Below are positions 41,642-49,072 of a DNA stretch of 64,000 nt, piece after piece. The position numbers and the translations under genes are program-made. The stretch covers positions 1-64,000 of the forward strand of contig NZ_FOZX01000007.1 of NCBI RefSeq assembly GCF_900116135.1, given 5' to 3'. The notes below the pieces were generated by a model. It was not told the DNA's origin, did no database searches, and worked only from the letters and a program-made list of their open reading frames with translations. Position 1 is the stretch's first letter, and each line of letters opens with the position of its first letter. This DNA comes from Saccharopolyspora flava (GTDB lineage: Bacteria; Actinomycetota; Actinomycetes; Mycobacteriales; Pseudonocardiaceae).

Positions 41642-42562
41642 ATGCGACTGGGAATGCTCACCGCGTGCCTCCCGCAGTGGAGCCTGGAGCGGATCGCCGG
41701 ATGGGCGACCGACAACGGCTACGAGGCCCTGGAGGTCGCGGTCTGGCCGGGCACCGGCGGCCGCGACTTCGAAGCCGCCCACCTGCCGGTCGCCGACTTC
41801 GGCCCGCAGCAGGTCGACGAGACCAAGGCGCTGTTCGAACGCCACGGCCTGGAGCTGTCGGCGTTCGCCTACTACGAGAACAACCTGCACCCGGATCTCC
41901 GGCGCCGCGAGGAGATCCGCACCCACCTCAAGCACGCCATCGACGCGGCCCAGGCGCTCGGCGTGCCCCACGTGGGCACCTTCATCGGCCGCGACTGGAC
42001 CAGGTCGGTGGCCGACAACCTCGCCGAGGGGCAGCGGGTGCTGCCCGAGCTGGTGGACTACGCCGGTGAGCGCGGGGTGAAGCTCATCGTCGAGAACTGC
42101 GTCATGGAGGGCTGGCACCCCGACGGCTACCCCGGCAACCTCGCCTACTCGCCGGAGCTGTGGGAGTGGATGTTCTCCCTGGGCTTCTACCTCAACTGGG
42201 ACCCCTCGCACCTGACCTGGATCGGCATCGACCCGGTCGAGACCATCGCGCCCCACATCGACCGGATCGTGCACGCCCAGGCCAAGGACGTCGAGCTGGA
42301 CCCGGTGGCGCGCAACCGCTACGGGTTCTTCGGCAAGGTCGACAAGGGCGACAACCCCTTCGACATGGGCTGGTGGCGCTACCGGGTCCCCGGGCTCGGG
42401 CAGGTCGACTGGCCCAAGGTCGTCGACCGGCTCTACGAGCACGGCTTCACCGGAACCCTGTCGGTCGAGCACGAGGACCCGGTGTGGGGCGGCGACGACG
42501 AACGCATCACCCAGGGCCTGCGCATCGCCCAGCGCACCCTCCGGCCGCTGATCGTGGGCTGA
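41642..42562 (+). CDS. Sugar phosphate isomerase/epimerase (AP endonuclease 2 fold)
   Basis: A 306-residue TIM barrel of the xylose isomerase-like superfamily. It has metal-binding E in LIVENCVMEGWHPDGYPGN, D/H in LNWDPSHLTWIGIDP, H in HAQAKDVELDP and E in LSVEHEDPVW. It starts two bases after the previous stop. The substrate is likely the keto-sugar made by the upstream dehydrogenase. Confidence 0.87.
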   Translation: MRLGMLTACLPQWSLERIAGWATDNGYEALEVAVWPGTGGRDFEAAHLPVADFGPQQVDETKALFERHGLELSAFAYYENNLHPDLRRREEIRTHLKHAIDAAQALGVPHVGTFIGRDWTRSVADNLAEGQRVLPELVDYAGERGVKLIVENCVMEGWHPDGYPGNLAYSPELWEWMFSLGFYLNWDPSHLTWIGIDPVETIAPHIDRIVHAQAKDVELDPVARNRYGFFGKVDKGDNPFDMGWWRYRVPGLGQVDWPKVVDRLYEHGFTGTLSVEHEDPVWGGDDERITQGLRIAQRTLRPLIVG

Positions 42563-42588
42563 TCCCTCCCGGAGAGGAACGAGATCCC

Positions 42589-43368
42589 GTGCCGACACTG
42601 TCCGTTCAGCTCTACAGCGTCCGCGAGGAGCTGGCCGCCGACCAGCCCGGAACCCTCGCGCGCCTCGCCGAGATCGGTTTCCGCCACGTCGAACCGTTCG
42701 GCCTGGGGTCGCTGACCCGCACCCAAGACGAGCGGCTCGCTGCGGCCCGCAAGCTGCGCGCCGACCTCGACGCCGCGGGCCTGGCGGTCTCGGCGACCCA
42801 CGCCGCCCTGCCGAGCGTCGCCGAGCTCGCCGAGGAGTGCGCCGAACTCGGCGCCGACACCGCGTTCATCCCGCACCCGCGCCAGGTCCCGGGTTTCGGC
42901 GAGGAGACCTTCGCCGACACCGCGAGCCTCGACGCCTTCGCCGACGCCCTCGGCCAGGCCGCCGCCGACGCCCCGCCCGGGCTCTCCCTCGGCTACCACA
43001 ACCACTGGTTCGAGTGGGCCCCGCTGCCCGGAGGCCCCGCCTACGACCGCTTCTGGCGGCGCACCCATCCCGGCCTGCGCGCCGAGCTCGACGCCTACTG
43101 GGCGCTGGCCGCGGGCGCCGACCCGGTCGCGGTGCTGCGCTCGCTGGGCGAGCGCGCGGTCGCCGTGCACCTCAAGGACGGCCCGGCCACCCTCGACGCC
43201 CCGCAGACCCCGCTGGGCACGGGCGCCCTCGACGTCGTCGGCCTCGTCGACGCCGTCCGCGAGATCCCCTGGCACGTCGCCGAGATCGACACCAGCTGCC
43301 TGGACTCCTACGTCCTCCTCACCAGCAACACAGCCGTCCTGCGAACCCACGGCTCCACCTTCGCCTGA
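42589..43368 (+). CDS. Sugar phosphate isomerase/epimerase (IolE-like fold)
   Basis: A 259-residue TIM barrel starting at GTG 42589 after GGAGAGG. LSVQLYSVREELAADQPGTL opens the barrel. LGYHNHWFEWAPLPGG carries the metal His/Glu region, ELDAYWALAAGADPV the D, and VAVHLKDGPATLDAP the HLKD motif with a second metal histidine. It resembles inosose dehydratase/epimerase-type enzymes. It is the third gene of the operon. Confidence 0.85.
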   Translation: MPTLSVQLYSVREELAADQPGTLARLAEIGFRHVEPFGLGSLTRTQDERLAAARKLRADLDAAGLAVSATHAALPSVAELAEECAELGADTAFIPHPRQVPGFGEETFADTASLDAFADALGQAAADAPPGLSLGYHNHWFEWAPLPGGPAYDRFWRRTHPGLRAELDAYWALAAGADPVAVLRSLGERAVAVHLKDGPATLDAPQTPLGTGALDVVGLVDAVREIPWHVAEIDTSCLDSYVLLTSNTAVLRTHGSTFA

Positions 43369-43373
43369 CCTCG

Positions 43374-43441
43374 TCAGCGGCTCAGCAGCAGCACGTTCCA
43401 CGACAGCGGCGGCAGCCACCTCGCGGTTGACCCGGTTCGGT
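43374..43441 (-). pseudogene. Possible C-terminal remnant of a glycosidase
   Basis: On the minus strand, between the GH43 stop and position 43374, a frame reads RWLPPLSWNVLLLSR then stop. LPPLSWNVLRL-type endings are typical of GH51 and related arabinofuranosidases. No start or body exists, so if real it is the stump left by a deletion. The short length makes this tentative. Confidence 0.3.
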
Positions 43442-44470
43442 TCAGGCCCGGGAGTCGGCGACCGGGACGCCGAAGTCGGGTGTCCCGTCGGGTTTCCAGG
43501 TGAACGGTTGTGCTCGGGTGTGCCGGTTGGGGTCGAACAGCGGGTCGCCGTCGACGTGCTCGTAGGGGCGGGCGTGGTAGACGAGGACGTCGGTGCGCCC
43601 GTCCTCGGCGACGGTGAAGCTGTTGTGCCCCGGGCCGTACTGCCCGGTCGCGTCGCTGCTGGTGAACACCGGTTCCGACGCCTTCGTCCAGGACGCCGGA
43701 TCGAGGAGATCGCTGAAGGACTCCGCCGTCAGCAGTCCCATGCAGTAGTTGCTGTCGGTCGCGCTGGCCGAGTACGCGACGAACACGCGCCCGTTGCGCT
43801 CGATGACCGCGGGTGCTTCGTTGACCGCGTAGCCGCGTGTCTCCCACTCGTAGGTCGGCGTCGACAACCGCGCGGGAGTTCCCGCGAGGGTCCACGGGTC
43901 GCTCATGGGGGCGAGGTAGAGGTTGCTGTTGGTGTTGATGCCCGGTTCGCGCTGCGCCCACGCCAGGTAGCGGGTGCCGCCGTGGGTGAAGGTGGTGGCG
44001 TCCAGCGCGAAGGTGTCCCACGCGGTGACGATCTGGCCCTTCTCCACCCAGGTCCCGGTGAACGGGTCGGCAGCGGCGTTCTCCAGCACGTACATCCGGA
44101 TGTCGAAGAAGTCCTCCGACCGCCCGGCGGCGAAGTAGAGGTACCAGCGGCCATCGACGCGGTGGATCTCCGGCGCCCAGATGTAGCCGCCCATCTCGCC
44201 GCTCTCGTGCCTGCGCCACAGCACCGACTCGGACGCCGTCGACAGGTCACCGATCGTCCGGGCCCGGCGCAGCACGATCCGGTCGTACTCCGGCACGGTC
44301 GCGGTGCAGTAGTAGAAGCCGTCGGAGTGCCGCAGGACGTGCGGGTCGGCGCGCTGCCGCAGCAGCGGGTTCGGGTAACCGGCCGCGCCGGCGGCCGAAC
44401 CCGGCAGCGCCGCGACGGCACCGGCGGCCAGCGCACCGGCCAGGACGCCGCGTCGTGAGAGCTCGTGCAT
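43442..44470 (-). CDS. Secreted glycoside hydrolase family 43 enzyme
   Basis: A 342-residue protein. A Tat signal (SRRGVLAGALAAGAVAALPG) precedes a five-bladed beta-propeller. The catalytic base Asp is in RQRADPHVLRHSDGFYYCTA, with IWAPEIHRVDGRWYLYFAAG and the general acid Glu in AVNEAPAVIERNGRVFVAYS. GH43 enzymes act on arabinan, xylan or arabinoxylan side chains. ATG 44470 follows AGGAGG. It lies 13 bases after the decayed GH51 gene and is the intact member of a former arabinoside operon. Confidence 0.9.
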   Translation of the reverse strand: MHELSRRGVLAGALAAGAVAALPGSAAGAAGYPNPLLRQRADPHVLRHSDGFYYCTATVPEYDRIVLRRARTIGDLSTASESVLWRRHESGEMGGYIWAPEIHRVDGRWYLYFAAGRSEDFFDIRMYVLENAAADPFTGTWVEKGQIVTAWDTFALDATTFTHGGTRYLAWAQREPGINTNSNLYLAPMSDPWTLAGTPARLSTPTYEWETRGYAVNEAPAVIERNGRVFVAYSASATDSNYCMGLLTAESFSDLLDPASWTKASEPVFTSSDATGQYGPGHNSFTVAEDGRTDVLVYHARPYEHVDGDPLFDPNRHTRAQPFTWKPDGTPDFGVPVADSRA

Positions 44471-44483
44471 GGTCGTCCTCCTG

Positions 44484-45439
44484 TTACGGGTGGATGCGCA
44501 GGAACGTCGCGGAGTGCGGCGGGAACGTGTAGGTGAAGCTCGAAGCAGCGCCGTCGAAGGTCGACTCGACCGGGCGGATGGGCTGCGAGCCGGCGGTGTT
44601 GATCGCCTCCGGATCGCCCTGCAGCGTGGTCACCTGGGCGCGCGGGTTCACCTCGCGGCCGAGGTCGATGCGGGTCGGAGCCGGGTTGGGCTGGGCGTTG
44701 ACGACCTTGATGAGGAGACCGCCGGTGGCCTCGTCGCGGGTGACGACCTGCCGGAACTCCGGGGTATCCATGGCGGTGCTGGGCACGACCCGGTCGCCGT
44801 CGTTGGTCATGAACAGCTTCTGCACCTCGTAGTTCGGCGAGCCCCACGACCGCTGGTCGTCGAACCAGATCATGTCCGGGAGCCACTGCACCGAGTCGGA
44901 GCGGGCGAGCAGGGGAGCGTAGGAGGCCATCCGGACGACGTCGGCGTTGCGCTCCAGCCCGGTCATGTAGGCGGCCTCGGCCAGGGCGTTGCCGAACTTC
45001 TCGTCCTTCGAGGCGTACTCGCCGACGAACACGGAAGGTCCGTTGCGGTCGTAGGAGTCGTAGCGGTGCTGGTTGGCGAGGAACCACTGCGGGTCGTTGT
45101 AGTAGTGCTCGTCGACCACGTCCACGTCGTGCTGCCGGTTGAGCTCCCACGCGCGGTCGAAGGTCCCGCCTTCGGCACTCGGACCGGAGTTGCTGATCAC
45201 CGCGATCTCCGGGTGGCGCTGCTGGATGGCGTCGCGGAACCGATGGACTTCATGGTGTCGCCGTCCCCGCCGGCGAAGAGGTTCCAGTAGCGCAGCTCGC
45301 GCGAGTCCCGGCCCCACCCGGCTCCGCCGAACGCGCCTGCGCCGAACCCGCACCCGCCGAGGAGCCCCGAGGCGAGCCCGGCGCCTCCCAGCGCCGCTCC
45401 GGCGAGCAGCGTTCTCCGGTTCACCCCTGGTCGGTCCAC
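44484..45439 (-). pseudogene. Deletion chimera: ABC sugar-binding lipoprotein start joined to GH51 C-terminal half
   Basis: From GTG 45439 the frame encodes a Tat/lipoprotein leader (RRTLLAGAALGGAGLASGLL, GGC) and RELRYWNLFAGGDGDTMKS, the usual beginning of an ABC sugar-binding protein. It then runs into nonsense and stops at 45197. At about 45245-45255 a second frame takes over with RFRDAIQQRHPEIAVISNSG. It continues to 44484 as the C-terminal half of a GH51 alpha-L-arabinofuranosidase, including the nucleophile Glu in SVFVGEYAS and DEHYYNDPQWFLANQ. The N-terminal half, with the acid/base Glu, is missing. A deletion that removed the rest of the transporter and half of the enzyme explains both parts. 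Confidence 0.8.
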
Positions 45440-45568
45440 GAGTCCACCTCCGCGACAGCGCTGTCCGGATGTTCGGCATTTCGAACTATGTCCGATTGGA
45501 GCCGTCGAACAAATTAGGTGCCGATCAACGCCCGGTCAATGAGCCGTTCAGGGGGCCTCCTCCCGGGT

Positions 45569-45644
45569 AGGGGACAGTTTTAGTGAGAACTGTCCATGAT
45601 CAAGATCCCTTTTGTCCGGACAGTTTTCACTAAAACTGTCCCCT
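45569..45644. repeat. Large inverted repeat, 27-bp stem and 22-base loop
   Basis: The arm 45569-45595 (AGGGGACAGTTTTAGTGAGA...) pairs with 45618-45644 over 27 positions with one G-U. Each arm is itself nearly palindromic (GGACAG...CTGTCC), so alternative cruciforms are possible. The arms share GGGGACAGTTTT with the 31312 palindrome. The rest of the 45440-45767 gap holds no gene. Confidence 0.9.
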
Positions 45645-45767
45645 GGTGACGTTCGAGCGCGACGGAACCGACTGCGGTCGGGGTGCCGTTGCGGCGGGTT
45701 GGGGGTTGGTGAGCGGGGGCGTGGGAAGATGGGCGCTGGTGAGCGAGGTGTCGATCTTGGGGGAGTG

Positions 45768-46823
45768 GTGAGGGCGCGGATTCCGGTGGTCGTGCTGGCG
45801 GGCTACTTGGGCTCGGGCAAGACGACGCTGCTGAACCACCTGCTGCGCAACGACGACGGGCGCCGGATCGGGGTGCTGGTCAACGACTTCGGCAGCATCA
45901 ACGTCGACGCGATGAACGTGGCCGGGCAGGTCGACGCGACCGTGTCGCTGGAGAACGGCTGCCTGTGCTGCGCGGTCGACGTTGACGGCGTGGACCGGAT
46001 GCTGGAGAAGCTCGCCCACCCGGGCGCTGCGCTGGACGCGATCGTGATCGAGGCCAGCGGCATCGCCGAGCCGACCCAGCTGGTCCGGCTGGTGCTGTCG
46101 TCGCAGAACCCCGGCATCGAGTTCGGCGGCCTGGTGGAGGTCGTCGACGCCGCCGAGTTCGACGACACCCGCGCCCGGCACCCCGAGCTCGACGACCACG
46201 TGCGCCTGGCCGACCTGGTGGTGGTCAACAAGATCGACCGGGTGGCGGAGGCCGAGCGCGAGCGGGTGATCGGCGAGGTCCGCGAGCTCGCCGAGGGTGC
46301 CGTGCTGGCCACCGAGCGCGGCCGCATCGCGCCGGGAATCCTGTTCGACGACCCCGCGATCCGCGATTCCGGCGGCGCCCGGCAGCTGTCCTTCGCCGAC
46401 CTGGACGACCACGACGACGACCACAGCCACCACATGCACGCGGTCTACGAGTCGATGGAGTTCACCACCGACCGGCCGTTGAACCCCTCGGCGTTCCTGG
46501 ACTTCCTCAAGGAGCGCAGCCGCGGGGTCTACCGCATCAAGGGCCCCGTCGACTTCGGCGCCTCCGGCGAGGACCGCTGCTTCCAGTTCCACGCGGTCGG
46601 CGTCTTCGCCGCCTTCACCCGGATCCGCTGGAAAGGCCCGCGCTCCACCCGCCTCGTCCTGATCGGCACCGACCTCGACCCCGCGAGCCTGCGCGCCCGC
46701 CTGGAATCCTGCGTCGACCCGACCCCGGACGTCGTCGACCGCATGGGCGTGCTCAACCTCGCCCGGCACCTGGACGACGACGGTTCGTCCGCGCAGGAGC
46801 CGTGGGACGTCGAGGCCGGCTGA
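45768..46823 (+). CDS. COG0523 (CobW/YjiA/ZigA-type) G3E GTPase
   Basis: A 351-residue metallochaperone-type GTPase. VVLAGYLGSGKTTLLNHLLR (P-loop), LENGCLCCAV with the CxCC metal site, VIEASGIAEPTQLVRLVL and VVNKIDRV (NKxD) are all present. A His/Asp-rich loop (DDHDDDHSHHMHAVYESMEF) precedes the C-terminal CobW domain and suggests zinc or cobalt binding. No Zur or B12 site was recognised upstream. The start is uncertain: GTG 45768 places the P-loop at the usual distance, and ATG 45729 is the alternative. Confidence 0.9.
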   Translation: MRARIPVVVLAGYLGSGKTTLLNHLLRNDDGRRIGVLVNDFGSINVDAMNVAGQVDATVSLENGCLCCAVDVDGVDRMLEKLAHPGAALDAIVIEASGIAEPTQLVRLVLSSQNPGIEFGGLVEVVDAAEFDDTRARHPELDDHVRLADLVVVNKIDRVAEAERERVIGEVRELAEGAVLATERGRIAPGILFDDPAIRDSGGARQLSFADLDDHDDDHSHHMHAVYESMEFTTDRPLNPSAFLDFLKERSRGVYRIKGPVDFGASGEDRCFQFHAVGVFAAFTRIRWKGPRSTRLVLIGTDLDPASLRARLESCVDPTPDVVDRMGVLNLARHLDDDGSSAQEPWDVEAG

Positions 46824-46852
46824 ACCGCTCGCACACCGAAGGGACCATCCGC

Positions 46853-47779
46853 GTGTACCCGGAGATCGAACCGCACGAGACCGGAACGCTCGAGGTCGGC
46901 GAGGGGCACCGGCTGCACTGGGAGGTCTGCGGCAATCCCCAGGGCAAGCCGGCGGTGGTCCTGCACGGCGGCCCCGGCTCCGGGAGCACCGCCGGGACGA
47001 GGCGGTTCTTCGACCCGGAAGCCTACCGGATCGTGCTGTTCGACCAGCGGATGTGCGGGCGCAGCACCCCGCACGCCGCCGAGCCCGACGCCGACCTGTC
47101 GGCCAACACCACCGAGCACCTGATCGCCGACCTGGAGCGGCTTCGCGTCCATCTCGGCATCGAGCGGTGGCTGGTGGAGGGCGGTTCCTGGGGTTGCGTG
47201 CTCGCGCTCGCCTACGCGCAGCGCCACCCCGAGAGGGTGTCGGAGATGGTGCTGTGCGCCTTGGCGACCGGGCGGAGAGCCGAGACCGACCTGCTCACCC
47301 GGGATCTCGGTCCGCTCTTCCCGGACGCCTGGGCCCGCTTCCGGGCCGGTGCTGGTGAGCCGGACGGTGATCTCGTCGAGGCCTACCACCGGCTGCTGAT
47401 GCACCCGGATCCGGCGGTGCACCGCCGGGCCGCCCGCGACTGGTGCGCGTGGGAGGACGTGCTCGTCCCGGAAGCCCCGCCGAACCCGAGGTTCGCCGAC
47501 CCGGACTTCGCGCTGGGATACGCGCGGATCGTCACGCACTTCTGGCGGCACGGCTCGTGGCTGGAGGACGAACAGCTCCTGCGCGGAGCCGGGGCGCTGG
47601 CCGGGATTCCGGTGACGCTCGTGCAGGGAAGGCTCGACCTCGGCAACCTGCTGGGCACTCCCTGGCAGCTGGCCGCGGCCCTGCCCGACGCCGAGCTGAC
47701 GATCGTCGACGCCGGCCACCGCGCCGCGGGCGCTCTCGCCGAGGCGGTCGTGAAAGCCACCGACGCGTTCCGGTCCTGA
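46853..47779 (+). CDS. pip: Proline iminopeptidase (alpha/beta hydrolase)
   Basis: A 308-residue enzyme. VVLHGGPGSGSTAGTRRFFD (oxyanion HGGPG), VLFDQRMCGRSTPH, the nucleophile elbow GGSWGCVLAL and the late ATIVDAGHR-type histidine (DAGHRAAG) match family S33 proline iminopeptidases. It releases N-terminal proline from peptides in the cytosol. QRMCGRS deviates from the usual DQRGCGRS by a Met. GTG 46853 follows GAAGGGA. Confidence 0.87.
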   Translation: MYPEIEPHETGTLEVGEGHRLHWEVCGNPQGKPAVVLHGGPGSGSTAGTRRFFDPEAYRIVLFDQRMCGRSTPHAAEPDADLSANTTEHLIADLERLRVHLGIERWLVEGGSWGCVLALAYAQRHPERVSEMVLCALATGRRAETDLLTRDLGPLFPDAWARFRAGAGEPDGDLVEAYHRLLMHPDPAVHRRAARDWCAWEDVLVPEAPPNPRFADPDFALGYARIVTHFWRHGSWLEDEQLLRGAGALAGIPVTLVQGRLDLGNLLGTPWQLAAALPDAELTIVDAGHRAAGALAEAVVKATDAFRS

Positions 47780-47965
47780 TCATCACGGACGCGAAAACGA
47801 CTATCTCTCGCGTTTTTTGGATCGGATCACTCCTTCGGGCGGCTGTTGATCCAGGATCTTTATTTCGCCGAGCGAAGGCGGACAAGTCGATATTGAATCG
47901 GCGGTTGGCGGGTGATCAGCCACCTGATCGCGGGGGACCCGCGAATGTCCGGGGGAGAGCTGCGG

Positions 47966-49030
47966 ATGCGTGGTCGGCATCGTCGTGGACCGTTCGCGGA
48001 CGGACCGGCTCGTCGCCGGTTCTCGCTGCTGCTGGTGCTCGCCATGGTGCTCGGGATGGCCTCCACCGCGCAGCTGGCCGGTCCGCCCACCGCGGAGGCC
48101 GCGGCGCCGAACGGGTACGTGCCGCTGCCGAACTGGACCATCGCCAGCAACGAGAACGCCACGACGACCATGCCCGGCAACGCCGCGGGCCTGGGCACCG
48201 TCACCGGCCACAACGACAGCTACCTCTCCCAGGCGATGTGGGCCGGCACCGACAACTGGAGTCTGGACGGGGTCATCGTTCCGCGGTTGCTGCCGACGCA
48301 GGACTCCGTGACCCGGTACGGCAACCCGTGCGTGCAGGGCAAGCCGGTCAACCAGATCAACCAGTGCAGCGCCCACGGTTTCACCGTCACGCTGCCGCGT
48401 CCCCTGGTGGACCCAATCATCGCCATCGGAATGGGAGGCGGGGGCTGGAACTCGCCCTCCGCGTGCACCCAGAACTGGTACGACGTGGGCGTCACCTCCA
48501 TCAACGGTGCGGCGCCGACGGCCGGTGCGGTGACCGCGCCCTACGGCACCGGCAACTACGCCTTCGCCGGAAACCGCCTGTCGCTGCCGCAGTCCTACGT
48601 GAACAACCGGTGTGACGCTCCCACTTCGCCGGTGGTGTACCTCCAGCTCAAGGGGCTGGTGACGAGCTACAGCCTGGACAACTACTACATGGGCGCGGTC
48701 ACCGCGAACCCCACCGGGGAGCAGGTGTCGGCGTCGGCCATCGGTGGTCTCCGCACCAACACCTACGCGCCGCCCGCCGACCTGTCGATCAGCAAGACCG
48801 GGCCCGCGAGCGCGGTCAACGGCGGGCCGATCCAGTGGTCGATCAACGTCACCAACAACGGCCCGCAGCCCTCGCACGGGTTCATCGTCCGCGACGCGGT
48901 CCCGGCGGGCGTGACCAACCCGTCGCTGGTGTCCGCTCCGCCGGGATGCACCTTGACCGGCAGCGATCTGTACTGCTCGGCCGCTCCACCCAGCTGCACG
49001 ATCAGCCCGGACGCGACGGTGACCACCTGA
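47966..49030 (+). CDS. DUF11-repeat cell-wall protein, N-terminal part ending at an in-frame TGA
   Basis: ATG 47966 follows GGGGGAGAG. A signal peptide (RRRFSLLLVLAMVLGMASTA, cleavage after AEA) precedes a ~210-residue beta-rich domain with paired cysteines (GNPCVQGKPVNQINQC). The first DUF11 domain follows from ADLSISKTGPASAVNGG, and TGA at 49028-49030 cuts it in mid-domain. The same frame stays open beyond the stop and completes that domain (ADLSCTTPTGASVPVLAS...). The interruption is therefore a single nonsense codon (for example TGG to TGA), a sequence error, or a readthrough site. Confidence 0.85.
   Translation: MRGRHRRGPFADGPARRRFSLLLVLAMVLGMASTAQLAGPPTAEAAAPNGYVPLPNWTIASNENATTTMPGNAAGLGTVTGHNDSYLSQAMWAGTDNWSLDGVIVPRLLPTQDSVTRYGNPCVQGKPVNQINQCSAHGFTVTLPRPLVDPIIAIGMGGGGWNSPSACTQNWYDVGVTSINGAAPTAGAVTAPYGTGNYAFAGNRLSLPQSYVNNRCDAPTSPVVYLQLKGLVTSYSLDNYYMGAVTANPTGEQVSASAIGGLRTNTYAPPADLSISKTGPASAVNGGPIQWSINVTNNGPQPSHGFIVRDAVPAGVTNPSLVSAPPGCTLTGSDLYCSAAPPSCTISPDATVTT
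49028..49030 (+). other. In-frame TGA interrupting the DUF11 protein
   Basis: Both sides of this codon are in one frame and belong to one DUF11 domain: CTISPDATVTT before and ADLSCTTPTGASV after. No frameshift is involved, and more than 2,000 codons downstream remain intact. Confidence 0.9.
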
Positions 49031-49072
49031 GCCGATCTCTCGTGCACCACGCCGACCGGCGCCAGCGTCCCG

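Noticed and set aside
45197..45439. Independent 80-residue lipoprotein gene
   Set aside because: Only the first ~60 residues look like an ABC sugar-binding protein; the remainder is out-of-frame GH51 sequence, so it is a deletion remnant.
49028..49030. Selenocysteine or programmed UGA recoding
   Set aside because: No SECIS-like hairpin or known readthrough context was recognised after the codon, and DUF11 domains have no selenocysteine position; mutation or error is simpler.
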